Shown one piece after another: positions 20,166 to 28,695 of a stretch of DNA of 64,000 bases (position 1 is its first letter; each line of letters starts with the position of its first letter). The notes beneath the pieces were generated by a model that made no database searches, was not told the origin of the DNA, and saw only the letters and a list, made by a program, of their open reading frames with translations. Source of the stretch: Beijerinckiaceae bacterium RH AL1 (GTDB taxonomy: Bacteria; Pseudomonadota; Alphaproteobacteria; Rhizobiales; Beijerinckiaceae); the NCBI GenBank assembly GCA_901457705.2, contig LR590083.2:1550597-1614596 (forward strand), given 5' to 3'. The position numbers and the translations under genes were made by a program.

Positions 20166-21077
20166 TCAGCCCGCCGCCGCCGCCGCTGCCGCCTCGGCCT
20201 CCCGCGCGGCGATCGCCTCGCTCCACGCCACGGCGCGCGCCATCATCCCGATGTGCTGGCGCTCGTACATGCGGCCCTCGACCTTGATCGCCGCCTTGCC
20301 GGCATGGCTCGGGTCGTCCCAGGCGCTCATCACCAGGCGCGCGCGGCGCACCTCCTCCTCCGACGGCGCGAAGGACGTGTTGGCCGGCTCGATCTGGCTC
20401 GGATGGATCAGCGTCTTGCCGTCGAAGCCGAGGTCGCGCGCCTGCCGGCACTCGATGCGGCAGCCCTCGACGTCGGCGATGTCGTTGAAGACGCCGTCGA
20501 GGATGGTGAGCCCCTCGGCGCGGGCGGCGGCGAGGGCGAACATCATCCACGGCAGCATCGGCACGCGGCCCGGCACGATCTGCGCCCAGGTGTCCTTGGC
20601 GAGGTCGTTGGTGCCGAGCACGAAAGCGGAGAGCCGCGTGCGCCGGTCGCGGCGGGCGCGCGCGATCTCCTGGATGGCGAGGATCGCCGCCGGCGTCTCG
20701 ATCATCGCCCAGACGGCGATGCTGTCGGGCGCATTATAGGCCTCGAGCAGGTCGCCGATGTGCTCCAGCACCGCCGGCGAGGAGACCTTCGGCATCAGGA
20801 TCGCGTCCGGCCGCGCCGCGATCGCCGCGCGCAGGTCGGGCTCGCCCCACGGCGTCTGCGGCGCGTTCACCCGGATCACCAGCTCGCGATAGCCGTAGCC
20901 GCCGCTCGTCACCGCGGCGCAGACCTGCTCGCGGGCGCGGTCCTTCTCCTCGGCGGCGACCGCGTCCTCGAGATCGAGGATCAGCGAATCGGCCGGCAGC
21001 GACTTCGCCTTCTCGAGCGCGCGGGTGTTCGAGCCCGGCATGTAGAGCACGCTGCGGCGCAGGCGGAGATCGGCCAT
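20166..21077 (-). CDS. CoA-ester lyase, HpcH/HpaI aldolase / citrate lyase beta family
   Basis: 303 residues. SVLYMPGSNTRALEKAKSLPAD and LILDLEDAVAAEEK carry the usual Arg and metal-binding Glu/Asp; VIRVNAPQTPWGEPDL and GTNDLAKDT follow. The pattern is that of malyl-CoA lyase, methylmalyl-CoA lyase or malyl-CoA thioesterase relatives; which substrate applies cannot be settled by eye. The C-terminus ends in an alanine run. The stop lies one base from the sulfotransferase stop (convergent). Confidence 0.88.
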   Translation of the reverse strand: MADLRLRRSVLYMPGSNTRALEKAKSLPADSLILDLEDAVAAEEKDRAREQVCAAVTSGGYGYRELVIRVNAPQTPWGEPDLRAAIAARPDAILMPKVSSPAVLEHIGDLLEAYNAPDSIAVWAMIETPAAILAIQEIARARRDRRTRLSAFVLGTNDLAKDTWAQIVPGRVPMLPWMMFALAAARAEGLTILDGVFNDIADVEGCRIECRQARDLGFDGKTLIHPSQIEPANTSFAPSEEEVRRARLVMSAWDDPSHAGKAAIKVEGRMYERQHIGMMARAVAWSEAIAAREAEAAAAAAAG

Positions 21078-21233
21078 GGGGTGGCTCCCGGATCGGTTCG
21101 ACGTCCCGGGAGGCTTAGCGCCATTGGCCCGCGGGAGCGATGCTTACGATCTCCAGAGGGCGGCGGTCGCAGGGGCATCGAGGCGCTGAAGGAGGCGCTT
21201 GCCGCGCCGGCGCGCTTGACGGCGGCACGCGCG

Positions 21234-21248
21234 GAACATAAATAGAAC
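21234..21248 (-). promoter_or_regulatory. LexA (SOS) box upstream of ssb
   Basis: GAAC-ATAAATA-GAAC on the plus strand is an exact GAAC-N7-GAAC, the reverse complement of the alphaproteobacterial LexA site GTTC-N7-GTTC. It lies 73 bases before the ssb ATG in a locally AT-rich stretch, so LexA should repress ssb until DNA damage. Confidence 0.85.
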
Positions 21249-21320
21249 ATTTTCCGCGCCGCGTTGACTTGCGGCGGGCGTTCGCGTTCGCTGGACGCGA
21301 TTTCGTGCGAGGAGCGTCAC

Positions 21321-21830
21321 ATGGCGGGCAGCGTCAACAAGGTCATCTTGATCGGCAACCTGGGACGCGACCCCGAGACGCGTCGCACCGGCGCCGGCGA
21401 CCCCGTCGTCAACTTCTCGATCGCCACGACCGAGTCCTGGCGCGACAAGGCCACCGGCGAGCGCAAGGACCGCACCGAGTGGCACAACATCGTCATCTTC
21501 AACGAGAACCTCGGCCGCGTCGCCGAGCAGTACTGCAAGAAGGGCTCGAAGGTGTACATCGAGGGCCAGCTGCAGACGCGCGAGTACACTGACCGCGACG
21601 GCAACCAGCGCAAGGCGACCGAGGTCGTGCTGCAGCGCTTCCGCGGCGAGCTCGCGCTGCTCGACTCGCGCGGCGGCGGCGGCGCGATGGAGGAAGCGGG
21701 CGACGGCGGCGGATTCGGCCGCTCGTCGCCCATGCAGCGTGGCGGCGGCGGGGGCGGCGGCGACCGTCGCCCGGCGACCGCCGGCGGCGGCCGCATGAAC
21801 GACGTCATCGACGACGACATCCCCTTCTAG
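21321..21830 (+). CDS. ssb: Single-stranded DNA-binding protein
   Basis: 169 residues from the ATG at 21321, with GAGGAGCG ahead. An OB fold (about 1-110: SVNKVILIGNLGRDPETR, TEWHNIVIFNENL, YIEGQLQTREY), a glycine-rich linker, and the acidic tip DDDIPF that binds repair and replication partners. A LexA box upstream puts it in the SOS response. In many relatives ssb is next to uvrA; here about 7 kb separates them. Confidence 0.97.
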   Translation: MAGSVNKVILIGNLGRDPETRRTGAGDPVVNFSIATTESWRDKATGERKDRTEWHNIVIFNENLGRVAEQYCKKGSKVYIEGQLQTREYTDRDGNQRKATEVVLQRFRGELALLDSRGGGGAMEEAGDGGGFGRSSPMQRGGGGGGGDRRPATAGGGRMNDVIDDDIPF

Positions 21831-21851
21831 GATGCCGCGCGGCTGGCTCTC

Positions 21852-21999
21852 CCTTCTCCCGCTTGCGGGAGAAGGTGGCCCCGCGAAGCGGGGTCGGATG
21901 AGGGGCGCAGCCGCCTCTCGCCAGTTTCAAGCGCAAGCGGCACCACCCCTCATCCGACCCGACTTCGTCGGGCCACCTTCTCCCGCAAGCGGGAGAAGG
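21852..21999. repeat. Pair of inverted REP-like palindromic units
   Basis: Two 54-base units, 21852-21905 and 21946-21999, face each other across a 40-base spacer. Each has a perfect stem on the core CTTCTCCCGC / GCGGGAGAAG, a second small stem-loop (CCCCGCGAAGCGGGG or CCCGACTTCGTCGGG), and the end GGATGAGGGG. The core recurs inside dnaE2. It starts 21 bases after the ssb stop and could also end that transcript. Confidence 0.9.
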
Positions 22000-22016
22000 A
22001 GGGGCGACGCGGCCCG

Positions 22017-22610
22017 TTGCTGACCCGCATCCCCGCCGCCGCCGACCGCGCCGCCGTCGTCGCGACGCTGGCCGCCGCGTTCCACGACGACCCGGTGATG
22101 ACCTTCATCTTCCCGGACGCCGCCGACCGGCGCCGGCGCCTGCCGCGCCTGATGGCCATCCTCTTCGACGGCGACGGGGCGCACGGTGCCCGCTTCATGA
22201 CCGAGGGCGGCGAGGCCGCGACGCTGTGGCGGGCGCCGGGGCAGGGCGCACTGCGCTGGCCGGAGAAGCTGCGTCACGGCCTGCCGTGGCTGCACGCGGC
22301 GGGGCTCGCGCTGCCGCGCGCGCTCGCCGTCAGCGCGGCGAGCGACGCCGCGCATCCGCCCGAGCCGCACTGGTACCTGCACGTCGTCGGCTGCCGGCCC
22401 GACGCGCAGGGCAGGGGCTTCGGCTCCGCGGCGATCGCGCCCGGCCTTGCCCGCGCGGATGCCGACGGGGTCGCCGCCTATCTTGAGACCGCGAACCCGC
22501 GTAACCTGCCGCTCTACGAGCGGCTTGGCTTCGCGGTGACGCACGAGTGGCGCGTGCCGCGGGGCCCGCACCACTGGTCGCTGCTGCGGCCGGCGCGCCG
22601 GAGCGCCTGA
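22017..22610 (+). CDS. GNAT family N-acetyltransferase
   Basis: 197 residues from a TTG at 22017. The acetyl-CoA loop is VVGCRPDAQGRGFGSAAIAPGL (QGRGFG), preceded by HWYLHV and followed by ETANPRNLPLYERLGF, the usual last strand of the fold. The only Shine-Dalgarno-like stretch, AAGGAGGGG about 13 bases ahead, is formed by the end of the REP unit. The substrate is unknown. Its stop overlaps the thiL start (TGATG), so they are co-transcribed. Confidence 0.85.
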   Translation: MLTRIPAAADRAAVVATLAAAFHDDPVMTFIFPDAADRRRRLPRLMAILFDGDGAHGARFMTEGGEAATLWRAPGQGALRWPEKLRHGLPWLHAAGLALPRALAVSAASDAAHPPEPHWYLHVVGCRPDAQGRGFGSAAIAPGLARADADGVAAYLETANPRNLPLYERLGFAVTHEWRVPRGPHHWSLLRPARRSA

Positions 22611-23605
22611 TGTCGCGGCCCAGCGAAGACGAGATCATCGCCCGCTACCTCGCCCCGCTCGCCGGGCCGGGCGGCCTCGGCCTGCGCGACGACGCCGCGC
22701 TGGCGACGCCGCGGGCGGGCCACGACCTCGTCGTCAGCACGGACATGCTGGTCGCCGGCGTGCACTTCTTCGCCGACGATCCCGCCGGCGCCATCGCGCG
22801 CAAGGCCCTGCGCGTAAACCTCTCCGACCTCGCGGCCAAGGCGGCGCGGCCCACCGGCGTGCTGCTCGGCCTCGCGCTGCCGCACGACTGGACCGAGCCG
22901 TGGCTCGCAGAGTTCTGCGCCGGTCTCGCCGACGACCTCCGCGCGTTCGACTGCGCGCTGCTCGGCGGCGACACGGTCGGCACGCCGGGCCCGCTGACGA
23001 TCTCGATCACCGCCTTCGGCGAGGTCGCGTCGGGCCGCATGGTGCCGCGCACCGGCGCGCGGGCCGGCGACGCGCTCTTCGTCAGCGGCACGATCGGCGA
23101 TGCCGCGCTGGGGCTGCGCGTGCGCATCGCCGCGCCGGAGGACGCGGACTGGATCGCCGCGCTCGATGCGGCCGATCGCGCGCACCTCCTGGATCGCTAC
23201 CTGCTCCCGCGCCCGCGTCTCGCGCTGCGACCGGCGCTCGCGCACGCCCGCGCCGCCATGGACGTCTCCGACGGGTTTGTCGGCGACCTCGCAAAAATGC
23301 TGGCGCTCGAAGGCTTATCGACGACACTGGCCGCCGCCCGCGTGCCGCTGTCGCCGGCCGCCGCCGCAGCCTCGCGCGGCCGGCCCGGCGTGCTCGCCGC
23401 GGCGCTCACCGGCGGCGACGACTACGAGATCCTGTGTGCCGTCGCGCCCGACCGTGTCGCGGCCTTCGAGGCCGAGGCGGCGAAGCTCGACTTCGGGGTG
23501 ACGCGCCTCGGGACCGCGCGTTCCGGCAGCGGCGGCGTCGTCGTGGAAGACGACGGGGGCCGCGGCATCGCGCTCGCGTCGCAGCGCCATGAGCACTTTT
23601 CCTGA
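22610..23605 (+). CDS. thiL: Thiamine-monophosphate kinase
   Basis: 331 residues. Phosphorylates thiamine monophosphate to the diphosphate cofactor. GLRDDAALATP near residue 24, VSTDMLVAGVHF, LLGGDTVG, and the ATP-binding MDVSDGFVGDLAKML and LTGGDDYEILCAV are all in family order. The ATG at 22610 overlaps the stop of the GNAT gene by one base. Confidence 0.95.
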   Translation: MSRPSEDEIIARYLAPLAGPGGLGLRDDAALATPRAGHDLVVSTDMLVAGVHFFADDPAGAIARKALRVNLSDLAAKAARPTGVLLGLALPHDWTEPWLAEFCAGLADDLRAFDCALLGGDTVGTPGPLTISITAFGEVASGRMVPRTGARAGDALFVSGTIGDAALGLRVRIAAPEDADWIAALDAADRAHLLDRYLLPRPRLALRPALAHARAAMDVSDGFVGDLAKMLALEGLSTTLAAARVPLSPAAAAASRGRPGVLAAALTGGDDYEILCAVAPDRVAAFEAEAAKLDFGVTRLGTARSGSGGVVVEDDGGRGIALASQRHEHFS

Positions 23606-23694
23606 ACCAGACGGAAGTCTTAGCCGGCGCGGGCGGGCGAAATGCTATCGCTCCTCGGCATTTGCACACGTAAGTCTTTGCACAGGATCAGCCA

Positions 23695-25425
23695 GTGCCG
23701 CTCCACAAGCAATGCTTCGCAATTTTCGAAGGGGGCGGTGCCAAGGGCATCACCCATATCGGCGCTTTGAAGGCGCTCGACGACGTGGAAATGGCGCGGA
23801 TCGGCGTCGCCGGTACATCCGCGGGCGCCATCGTCGCCGCTCTCAGCGCAGTTGGTTATTCCGCAGAAGAGCTTTTCTCGTCGGCGAAGCCTCCGGCAGG
23901 GCAGCCCGAGCCGCCCGACTGGAATATCTTGGCGAAGCGCGGCCTCAAGCCTGTCGACCTGCTCGGCGGCAACGATTGGACGAGCTTCGCGCGATTGTTC
24001 CGCAAGTCGCGCGACAAGCCTGCCGGCTGCGCCGCGAAACTTTTCGCAAGGATCGGCCGGCTGCGCCGGCTGCTCGCGCTCGGCTTGGCGAGTATCGTCG
24101 AGCCGATCTGGTTCGTCCTGTTCTTTTGGGTCTGCCGCGGAAGGGTCCGTTCCGGGATCATCGCCTTCGCGTGGCGGATCATCGGCGATTTCGGCTTCTT
24201 CTCGACCGAGCACGCCCGCGATATCTTGAATGACCTCCTCTACGAGAAGCTGTTCGGCCGGAAGAACGTGGCTCGCGACCTCGTCCGCTTCCGCGATATC
24301 GAGCCCGACAAGACGCAAAGGCCCCTTTGTGTGCCGCTCAAGATCATCGCGACGAACTTCGTCACCGGCGCGCTTCAGATCTTCGATGGCAGCACGCCCG
24401 ACGTCGTGGTGGCCGATGCCGTCGCCGCCTCCTTCGCGATCCCATTTTTCTTCAAGCCCGCGAGGGTGCGCGGACGAGGCCCCGGTCTCGACGACGAGGC
24501 GTGCTACGTCGACGGCGGCCTGGTTTCCAACCTCCCCGTCTGGGTATTCACAGAGGAAAAGCGCACGATCGAGCGCTCGCCCCAGTATCGCAACATGCGC
24601 CCGATCCCGATCGTGGCTTTCACCCTGCAGGATGCTCGCGCTGAGGGCACGACGGCGCGCGGCGCGCTCGGCGATCTCGCAGCGCTCTTCGGCTTCGCCG
24701 GCAAGGTTGTGCGGACCGGGATTTTCGGGGGGCAGACCGTCATCTCGCGATTCGTGCCGCACCTGACGGTCGTCGATCTGCCAACGCCCCTCAACGTCCT
24801 CGACTTCGATTGCACCGAGGCCCAAGCCCGGACCGCCTTCGAAGCCGGGCGCGATCATGGCTTCGAGCAGCTCAACCGCACCTTCCGCGTCAATCCCTAC
24901 GGGCGACGCCTTGGACTCGTCGAGCTTCTCCACAAGGCCCGCGACATGAGCCGCCACCTTCGGGCACAGTCGGGGGACGCGCACGTGGAGCACTGGCGGG
25001 CCTGTCTCATCCGGCGGCTCGGAAACCAATCGTTCAAGGTCGTCGAGTCGTTCAACATGCGGCTCGATGCAGACGACGACCTCGTCCTCGATCGAGGCAA
25101 TCCCGGCGCGTCGCTCGCTTTCCGAGACAAGGTCGTCTCCTATGTCGATGTCCCGCACGACAAGGAAGCGTTTCTCATGACCAAATATGAGAGGGCGCTT
25201 CTCCGCCCGTCGTTGCAGAGCCTGATCGCCGTACCGATCTTCGCCGGGGCGGAGCAATGGGACGAACCGACCCCTTCAAAAAGGTCCGATCCGATCGGCG
25301 TCTTCTGCATCGACGCAGACACGACATTAAATGTGGAGTATGCTTCGGAGGAATTTCGTCGCGTGCTTGCGATAGACAGCGTCCAGTTCGCGGAATTCAT
25401 GAAATTCGAAGGCGAGACGTCATGA
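23695..25425 (+). CDS. Patatin-like phospholipase with inserted hydrophobic segment and C-terminal GAF-like domain
   Basis: 576 residues from a GTG at 23695. The patatin parts are complete: oxyanion loop FEGGGAKGITHIGAL (about 11-25), nucleophile elbow GTSAG (Ser42), and DGG (Asp273). Between elbow and Asp lies a hydrophobic insert at about 125-168 (LLALGLASIVEPIWFVLFFWVC and SGIIAFAWRIIGDFGFF), likely one or two membrane helices. The last about 140 residues (SLQSLIAVPIF, DPIGVFCIDADTTLNVEYA) look like a GAF-type sensor. So it may be a membrane-set lipase switched by a ligand. It overlaps the next small gene by ATGA. Patatins serve as effectors in some phage defence systems, but nothing here proves that. 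Confidence 0.8.
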   Translation: MPLHKQCFAIFEGGGAKGITHIGALKALDDVEMARIGVAGTSAGAIVAALSAVGYSAEELFSSAKPPAGQPEPPDWNILAKRGLKPVDLLGGNDWTSFARLFRKSRDKPAGCAAKLFARIGRLRRLLALGLASIVEPIWFVLFFWVCRGRVRSGIIAFAWRIIGDFGFFSTEHARDILNDLLYEKLFGRKNVARDLVRFRDIEPDKTQRPLCVPLKIIATNFVTGALQIFDGSTPDVVVADAVAASFAIPFFFKPARVRGRGPGLDDEACYVDGGLVSNLPVWVFTEEKRTIERSPQYRNMRPIPIVAFTLQDARAEGTTARGALGDLAALFGFAGKVVRTGIFGGQTVISRFVPHLTVVDLPTPLNVLDFDCTEAQARTAFEAGRDHGFEQLNRTFRVNPYGRRLGLVELLHKARDMSRHLRAQSGDAHVEHWRACLIRRLGNQSFKVVESFNMRLDADDDLVLDRGNPGASLAFRDKVVSYVDVPHDKEAFLMTKYERALLRPSLQSLIAVPIFAGAEQWDEPTPSKRSDPIGVFCIDADTTLNVEYASEEFRRVLAIDSVQFAEFMKFEGETS

Positions 25426-25610
25426 CAGACACATTCTCGGAAAAAACGGCGCGGGCGATCGCTGCTGAGGCTTTGACCTACAAGCGGCCATCGCTTGCCG
25501 ACAGCCCCAAGGTACAGGCGTTCTCGATCACGCCGGATCAGGTGAAAGAGGGCAACGACAAGAGAGATCGCGCTCTTGCCACCGCCCTGAACCGGTTCAA
25601 GCGCAAATAG
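25422..25610 (+). CDS. Small protein of unknown function, partner of patatin-GAF gene
   Basis: 62 residues starting at an ATG that overlaps the patatin stop (ATGA), so translation is probably coupled. No signal peptide or membrane helix. The first half is mixed and likely helical (EKTARAIAAEALTYKRPSL), the second half is charged (KEGNDKRDRALATALNRFKRK). Not recognised. Its stop directly abuts the stop of the convergent gene at 25611. Confidence 0.7.
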   Translation: MTDTFSEKTARAIAAEALTYKRPSLADSPKVQAFSITPDQVKEGNDKRDRALATALNRFKRK

Positions 25611-26249
25611 CTACTCCCGCGGCGGGAGCGGCTGCAGCGGCGGCACCTTGGAGCCGGCGGGCACCGGCACCTGGGCGACGTTCAGCGTCATGCAGACGAG
25701 GTCGTAGTAGCCGTTGACGGCGATGAGATCGAGCACGCCGCGCTCGCCGAACCGCTGCAGGGCCTTGGCGTAGGTCGCGTCCGAGATGTTTCTGTCGCGG
25801 CGCAGCTCGGTCGAGGCGGCGTAGACGAGCGCCTCGTCGTCCGTCATCCCGGCCGGCACACGGCCTGCGGCGAGGTCGGCCAGCACGGGTGCCGGCACGC
25901 CGGCCTGCAGGGCCAGCGGGTAGTGGTAGTCCCACTCGAAGCCCGAGCCCCAGTAGCGCCCCGAGATCAGGATCGCGAACTCGTTCAGCCGCTTCGGCAG
26001 CGAGGACTGGAAGCGCACGTACTCGCCGACCTTCTGCAGCCGGTCGGCGAGGGCAGGGCTGCGCAGCCAGGCATTGAATGGCCCGCCGGTCGACTTGCGC
26101 GGTCCGTTGGCGATGGCGTCCCAGATCGCCTTCTGCTCCGGCGACATCGCGGCGGGGTCGATCGGCGGGAACCGCCGCTCGGCGGCCGCCGGAGGGGCCG
26201 AGGCGGCGACAAGGAGCGCAGCGGTGGCTGCGAGCGTGAGAATCTTCAT
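25611..26249 (-). CDS. Secreted carboxymuconolactone decarboxylase-like (AhpD-fold) protein
   Basis: 212 residues from the ATG at 26249, chosen because it opens a signal peptide (MKILTLAATAALLVAASAPPAAAE). The body has FNAWLRSPALADRLQKVGEYVRFQSSLPKRLNEFAILISGRYW and an AhpD-like helical pattern seen in the CMD family, though the usual CxxC redox pair is absent; the matching place reads EWDYHYPLA. So peroxidase activity is doubtful. The role is unknown. Confidence 0.8.
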   Translation of the reverse strand: MKILTLAATAALLVAASAPPAAAERRFPPIDPAAMSPEQKAIWDAIANGPRKSTGGPFNAWLRSPALADRLQKVGEYVRFQSSLPKRLNEFAILISGRYWGSGFEWDYHYPLALQAGVPAPVLADLAAGRVPAGMTDDEALVYAASTELRRDRNISDATYAKALQRFGERGVLDLIAVNGYYDLVCMTLNVAQVPVPAGSKVPPLQPLPPRE

Positions 26250-26436
26250 CTCTGGTCTCCGTTCAGCGACGCCGGCGATGAGCAGCCGAAAGCACGCACC
26301 CCTTGCGAAATAAGGGAGAACTGATCGCCCGAGAGCTTTCGTCAATTGCGGAGCCCTGCGCTTTCTGCCATGTAGCCGGCGCAAAAAATCGGCTTGACAC
26401 AACCGAACGAAAATTTGGGGCGGGAGAGACACCGAG

Positions 26437-28587
26437 ATGAATGGTATCTGGCTAGTGATCCTCGGCGGCCTCTTGTCGATCGTCTACGGCGGCGTCACCA
26501 TCTCACAGTTGTTGTCGGCGGATGCCGGCTCGGCGCGCATGCAGGAGATCGCCGGCGCCATCGCCGAGGGCGCGCAGGCCTACCTCCGCCGCCAGTATCT
26601 CACCATCGCCGTCGTCGGCATCGTCATCTTCGTCGCGCTCGGCTTCCTGCTGTCCTGGCCGGTCGCCGGCGGCTTCCTCATCGGCGCGGTGCTCTCGGGC
26701 GCCGCCGGCTTCATCGGCATGAACGTCTCGGTGCGTGCCAACGTGCGCACGGCGCAGGGCGCCTCGCTGTCGCTGGCGCGCGGCCTCGACATCTCGTTCA
26801 AGGCGGGCGCCATCACCGGCATGCTCGTCGCCGGCCTCGCGCTGCTCGGGGTCAGCGTCTACTACTACGTGCTCACCGGCCCGATGGGTCACGAGCCCAA
26901 CAGCCGCGACGTGATCGACGCGCTCGTGGCGCTCGGCTTCGGCGCCTCGCTGATCTCGATCTTCGCTCGCCTCGGCGGCGGCATCTTCACCAAGGGCGCC
27001 GACGTCGGCGCCGACCTCGTCGGCAAGGTCGAGGCCGGCATTCCGGAGGACGACCCGCGCAACCCCGCGACGATCGCCGACAATGTCGGCGACAACGTCG
27101 GCGACTGCGCCGGCATGGCGGCCGACCTCTTCGAGACCTACGCCGTCACCGTCGTCGCCACCATGGTGCTCGCCTCGATCTTCTTCGGCGGCCAGCCCGT
27201 GCTCGCCTCGGCGATGCTCTACCCGCTGGCGATCTGCGCGACCTGCATCGTCACCTCGATCGTCGGCACCTACTTCGTGAAGCTCGGCGCCAACAACTCG
27301 ATCATGGGCGCGCTCTACAAGGGCCTCATCGTCACCGGCTTGCTGTCGATCGTCGGCCTCGCCATCGCGACCTTCGCGACGGTCGGCTTCGGCGACGTCG
27401 GGACCGTCGCGCAGGGCGGCAAGGTCACAACGATCACCGGCCTCAGCCTGTTCGTCTGCGGCATCGTCGGTCTCATCGTCACGGCGCTGATCGTCGTCAT
27501 CACCGAGTACTACACGGGCACGGGCAAGCGCCCGGTCGTGTCGATCGCGCAGGCCTCGGTGACCGGGCACGGCACCAACGTGATCCAGGGCCTCGCGGTC
27601 TCGCTCGAGGCGACGGCGCTGCCGGCGCTCGTCATCATCGGCGGCATCATCGCCACCTACCAGCTCGCCGGGCTCTTCGGCCTGGCGATCGCGGTCACCA
27701 CCATGCTCGGCCTCGCCGGCATGATCGTCGCGCTCGACGCTTTCGGCCCGGTCACCGACAACGCCGGCGGCATCGCCGAGATGTCGGGCCTGCCGTCCGA
27801 GGTCCGTCACTCGACGGATGCGCTGGATGCCGTCGGCAACACGACCAAGGCCGTCACCAAGGGCTACGCGATCGGCTCGGCCGGCCTCGGCGCGCTGGTG
27901 CTGTTCGCCGCCTACTCGAACGACCTGAACTTCTTTGCGAGCCACCCCGACCAGTACAAGTACTTCGCCAACATCGGGCAGATCTCGTTCGACCTGTCGA
28001 ACCCCTACGTCGTCGCCGGCCTGATCTTCGGCGGTTTGATCCCCTACCTCTTCGGCGGCATCGCGATGACCGCCGTCGGCCGCGCCGCCGGCTCGGTCGT
28101 GGAGGAGGTGCGCCGCCAGTTCCGCGAGGATCCGGGCATCATGGCCGGCACGTCGCGGCCGAACTACGCGCGCGCGGTCGACCTGCTCACCAAGGCGGCG
28201 ATCAAGGAGATGATCATCCCCTCGCTGCTGCCGGTGCTGGCGCCGGTCGTCGTCTACTTCGGCGTACTCCTGATCTCCGGCTCGAAGGCCTCGGCCTTCG
28301 CCGCGCTCGGCGCGTCGCTGCTCGGCGTGATCGTCAACGGCCTCTTCGTCGCGATCTCGATGACGTCGGGCGGCGGCGCCTGGGACAACGCCAAGAAGTC
28401 GTTCGAGGACGGCTTCATCGACAAGGACGGCGTCAAGCACCTGAAGGGCGGCGAGGCGCACAAGGCGTCGGTGACCGGCGACACCGTCGGCGACCCCTAC
28501 AAGGACACGGCCGGCCCCGCCGTGAACCCGGCGATCAAGATCACCAACATCGTCGCCCTGCTGCTGCTGGCGATCCTGGCGCACTGA
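26437..28587 (+). CDS. hppA: Membrane-bound proton-translocating pyrophosphatase
   Basis: 716 residues, about 16 membrane helices. Couples pyrophosphate hydrolysis to proton pumping. The substrate signature [24 protein letters not shown] is complete, then [18 protein letters not shown]. The segment [16 protein letters not shown] has Lys after GNTT, the mark of potassium-independent enzymes. TTGACA at 26394-26399 could be a -35 box, but no convincing -10 follows. Confidence 0.97.
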   Translation: MNGIWLVILGGLLSIVYGGVTISQLLSADAGSARMQEIAGAIAEGAQAYLRRQYLTIAVVGIVIFVALGFLLSWPVAGGFLIGAVLSGAAGFIGMNVSVRANVRTAQGASLSLARGLDISFKAGAITGMLVAGLALLGVSVYYYVLTGPMGHEPNSRDVIDALVALGFGASLISIFARLGGGIFTKGADVGADLVGKVEAGIPEDDPRNPATIADNVGDNVGDCAGMAADLFETYAVTVVATMVLASIFFGGQPVLASAMLYPLAICATCIVTSIVGTYFVKLGANNSIMGALYKGLIVTGLLSIVGLAIATFATVGFGDVGTVAQGGKVTTITGLSLFVCGIVGLIVTALIVVITEYYTGTGKRPVVSIAQASVTGHGTNVIQGLAVSLEATALPALVIIGGIIATYQLAGLFGLAIAVTTMLGLAGMIVALDAFGPVTDNAGGIAEMSGLPSEVRHSTDALDAVGNTTKAVTKGYAIGSAGLGALVLFAAYSNDLNFFASHPDQYKYFANIGQISFDLSNPYVVAGLIFGGLIPYLFGGIAMTAVGRAAGSVVEEVRRQFREDPGIMAGTSRPNYARAVDLLTKAAIKEMIIPSLLPVLAPVVVYFGVLLISGSKASAFAALGASLLGVIVNGLFVAISMTSGGGAWDNAKKSFEDGFIDKDGVKHLKGGEAHKASVTGDTVGDPYKDTAGPAVNPAIKITNIVALLLLAILAH

Positions 28588-28627
28588 CCGAGCCGGCGGC
28601 GCGTCCGCCGCCCTCAAACAGAACCTT

Positions 28628-28667
28628 CGACATCGCCTGCGTGGATTACTCCGCGCGGGCGATGTCG
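28628..28667. terminator. Hairpin between hppA and the HDAC-like gene
   Basis: A 14-bp stem with one G-T pair (28628-28641 and 28654-28667) around a 12-base loop lies 41 bases past hppA and 29 bases past the stop of the convergent gene. No T run follows on either side, so it would be an unusual terminator or a barrier to read-through. Confidence 0.45.
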
Positions 28668-28695
28668 CGTCTGGAGCGCGGGCGCTCGCGGCGGC

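Noticed and set aside
18468-21245. A 925-codon open frame covering the sulfotransferase and beyond
   Set aside because: After about 19724 it reads arginine- and serine-rich nonsense and then the opposite strand of the CoA-ester lyase gene; the real continuation is in the next frame to 20164.
21832-22023. A 63-codon open frame after ssb
   Set aside because: It is only the translation of the REP pair and has no sign of being a gene.
26394-26430. TTGACA ahead of hppA as a full promoter
   Set aside because: No acceptable -10 box at 16-18 bases, and the start of transcription would be almost at the ATG.
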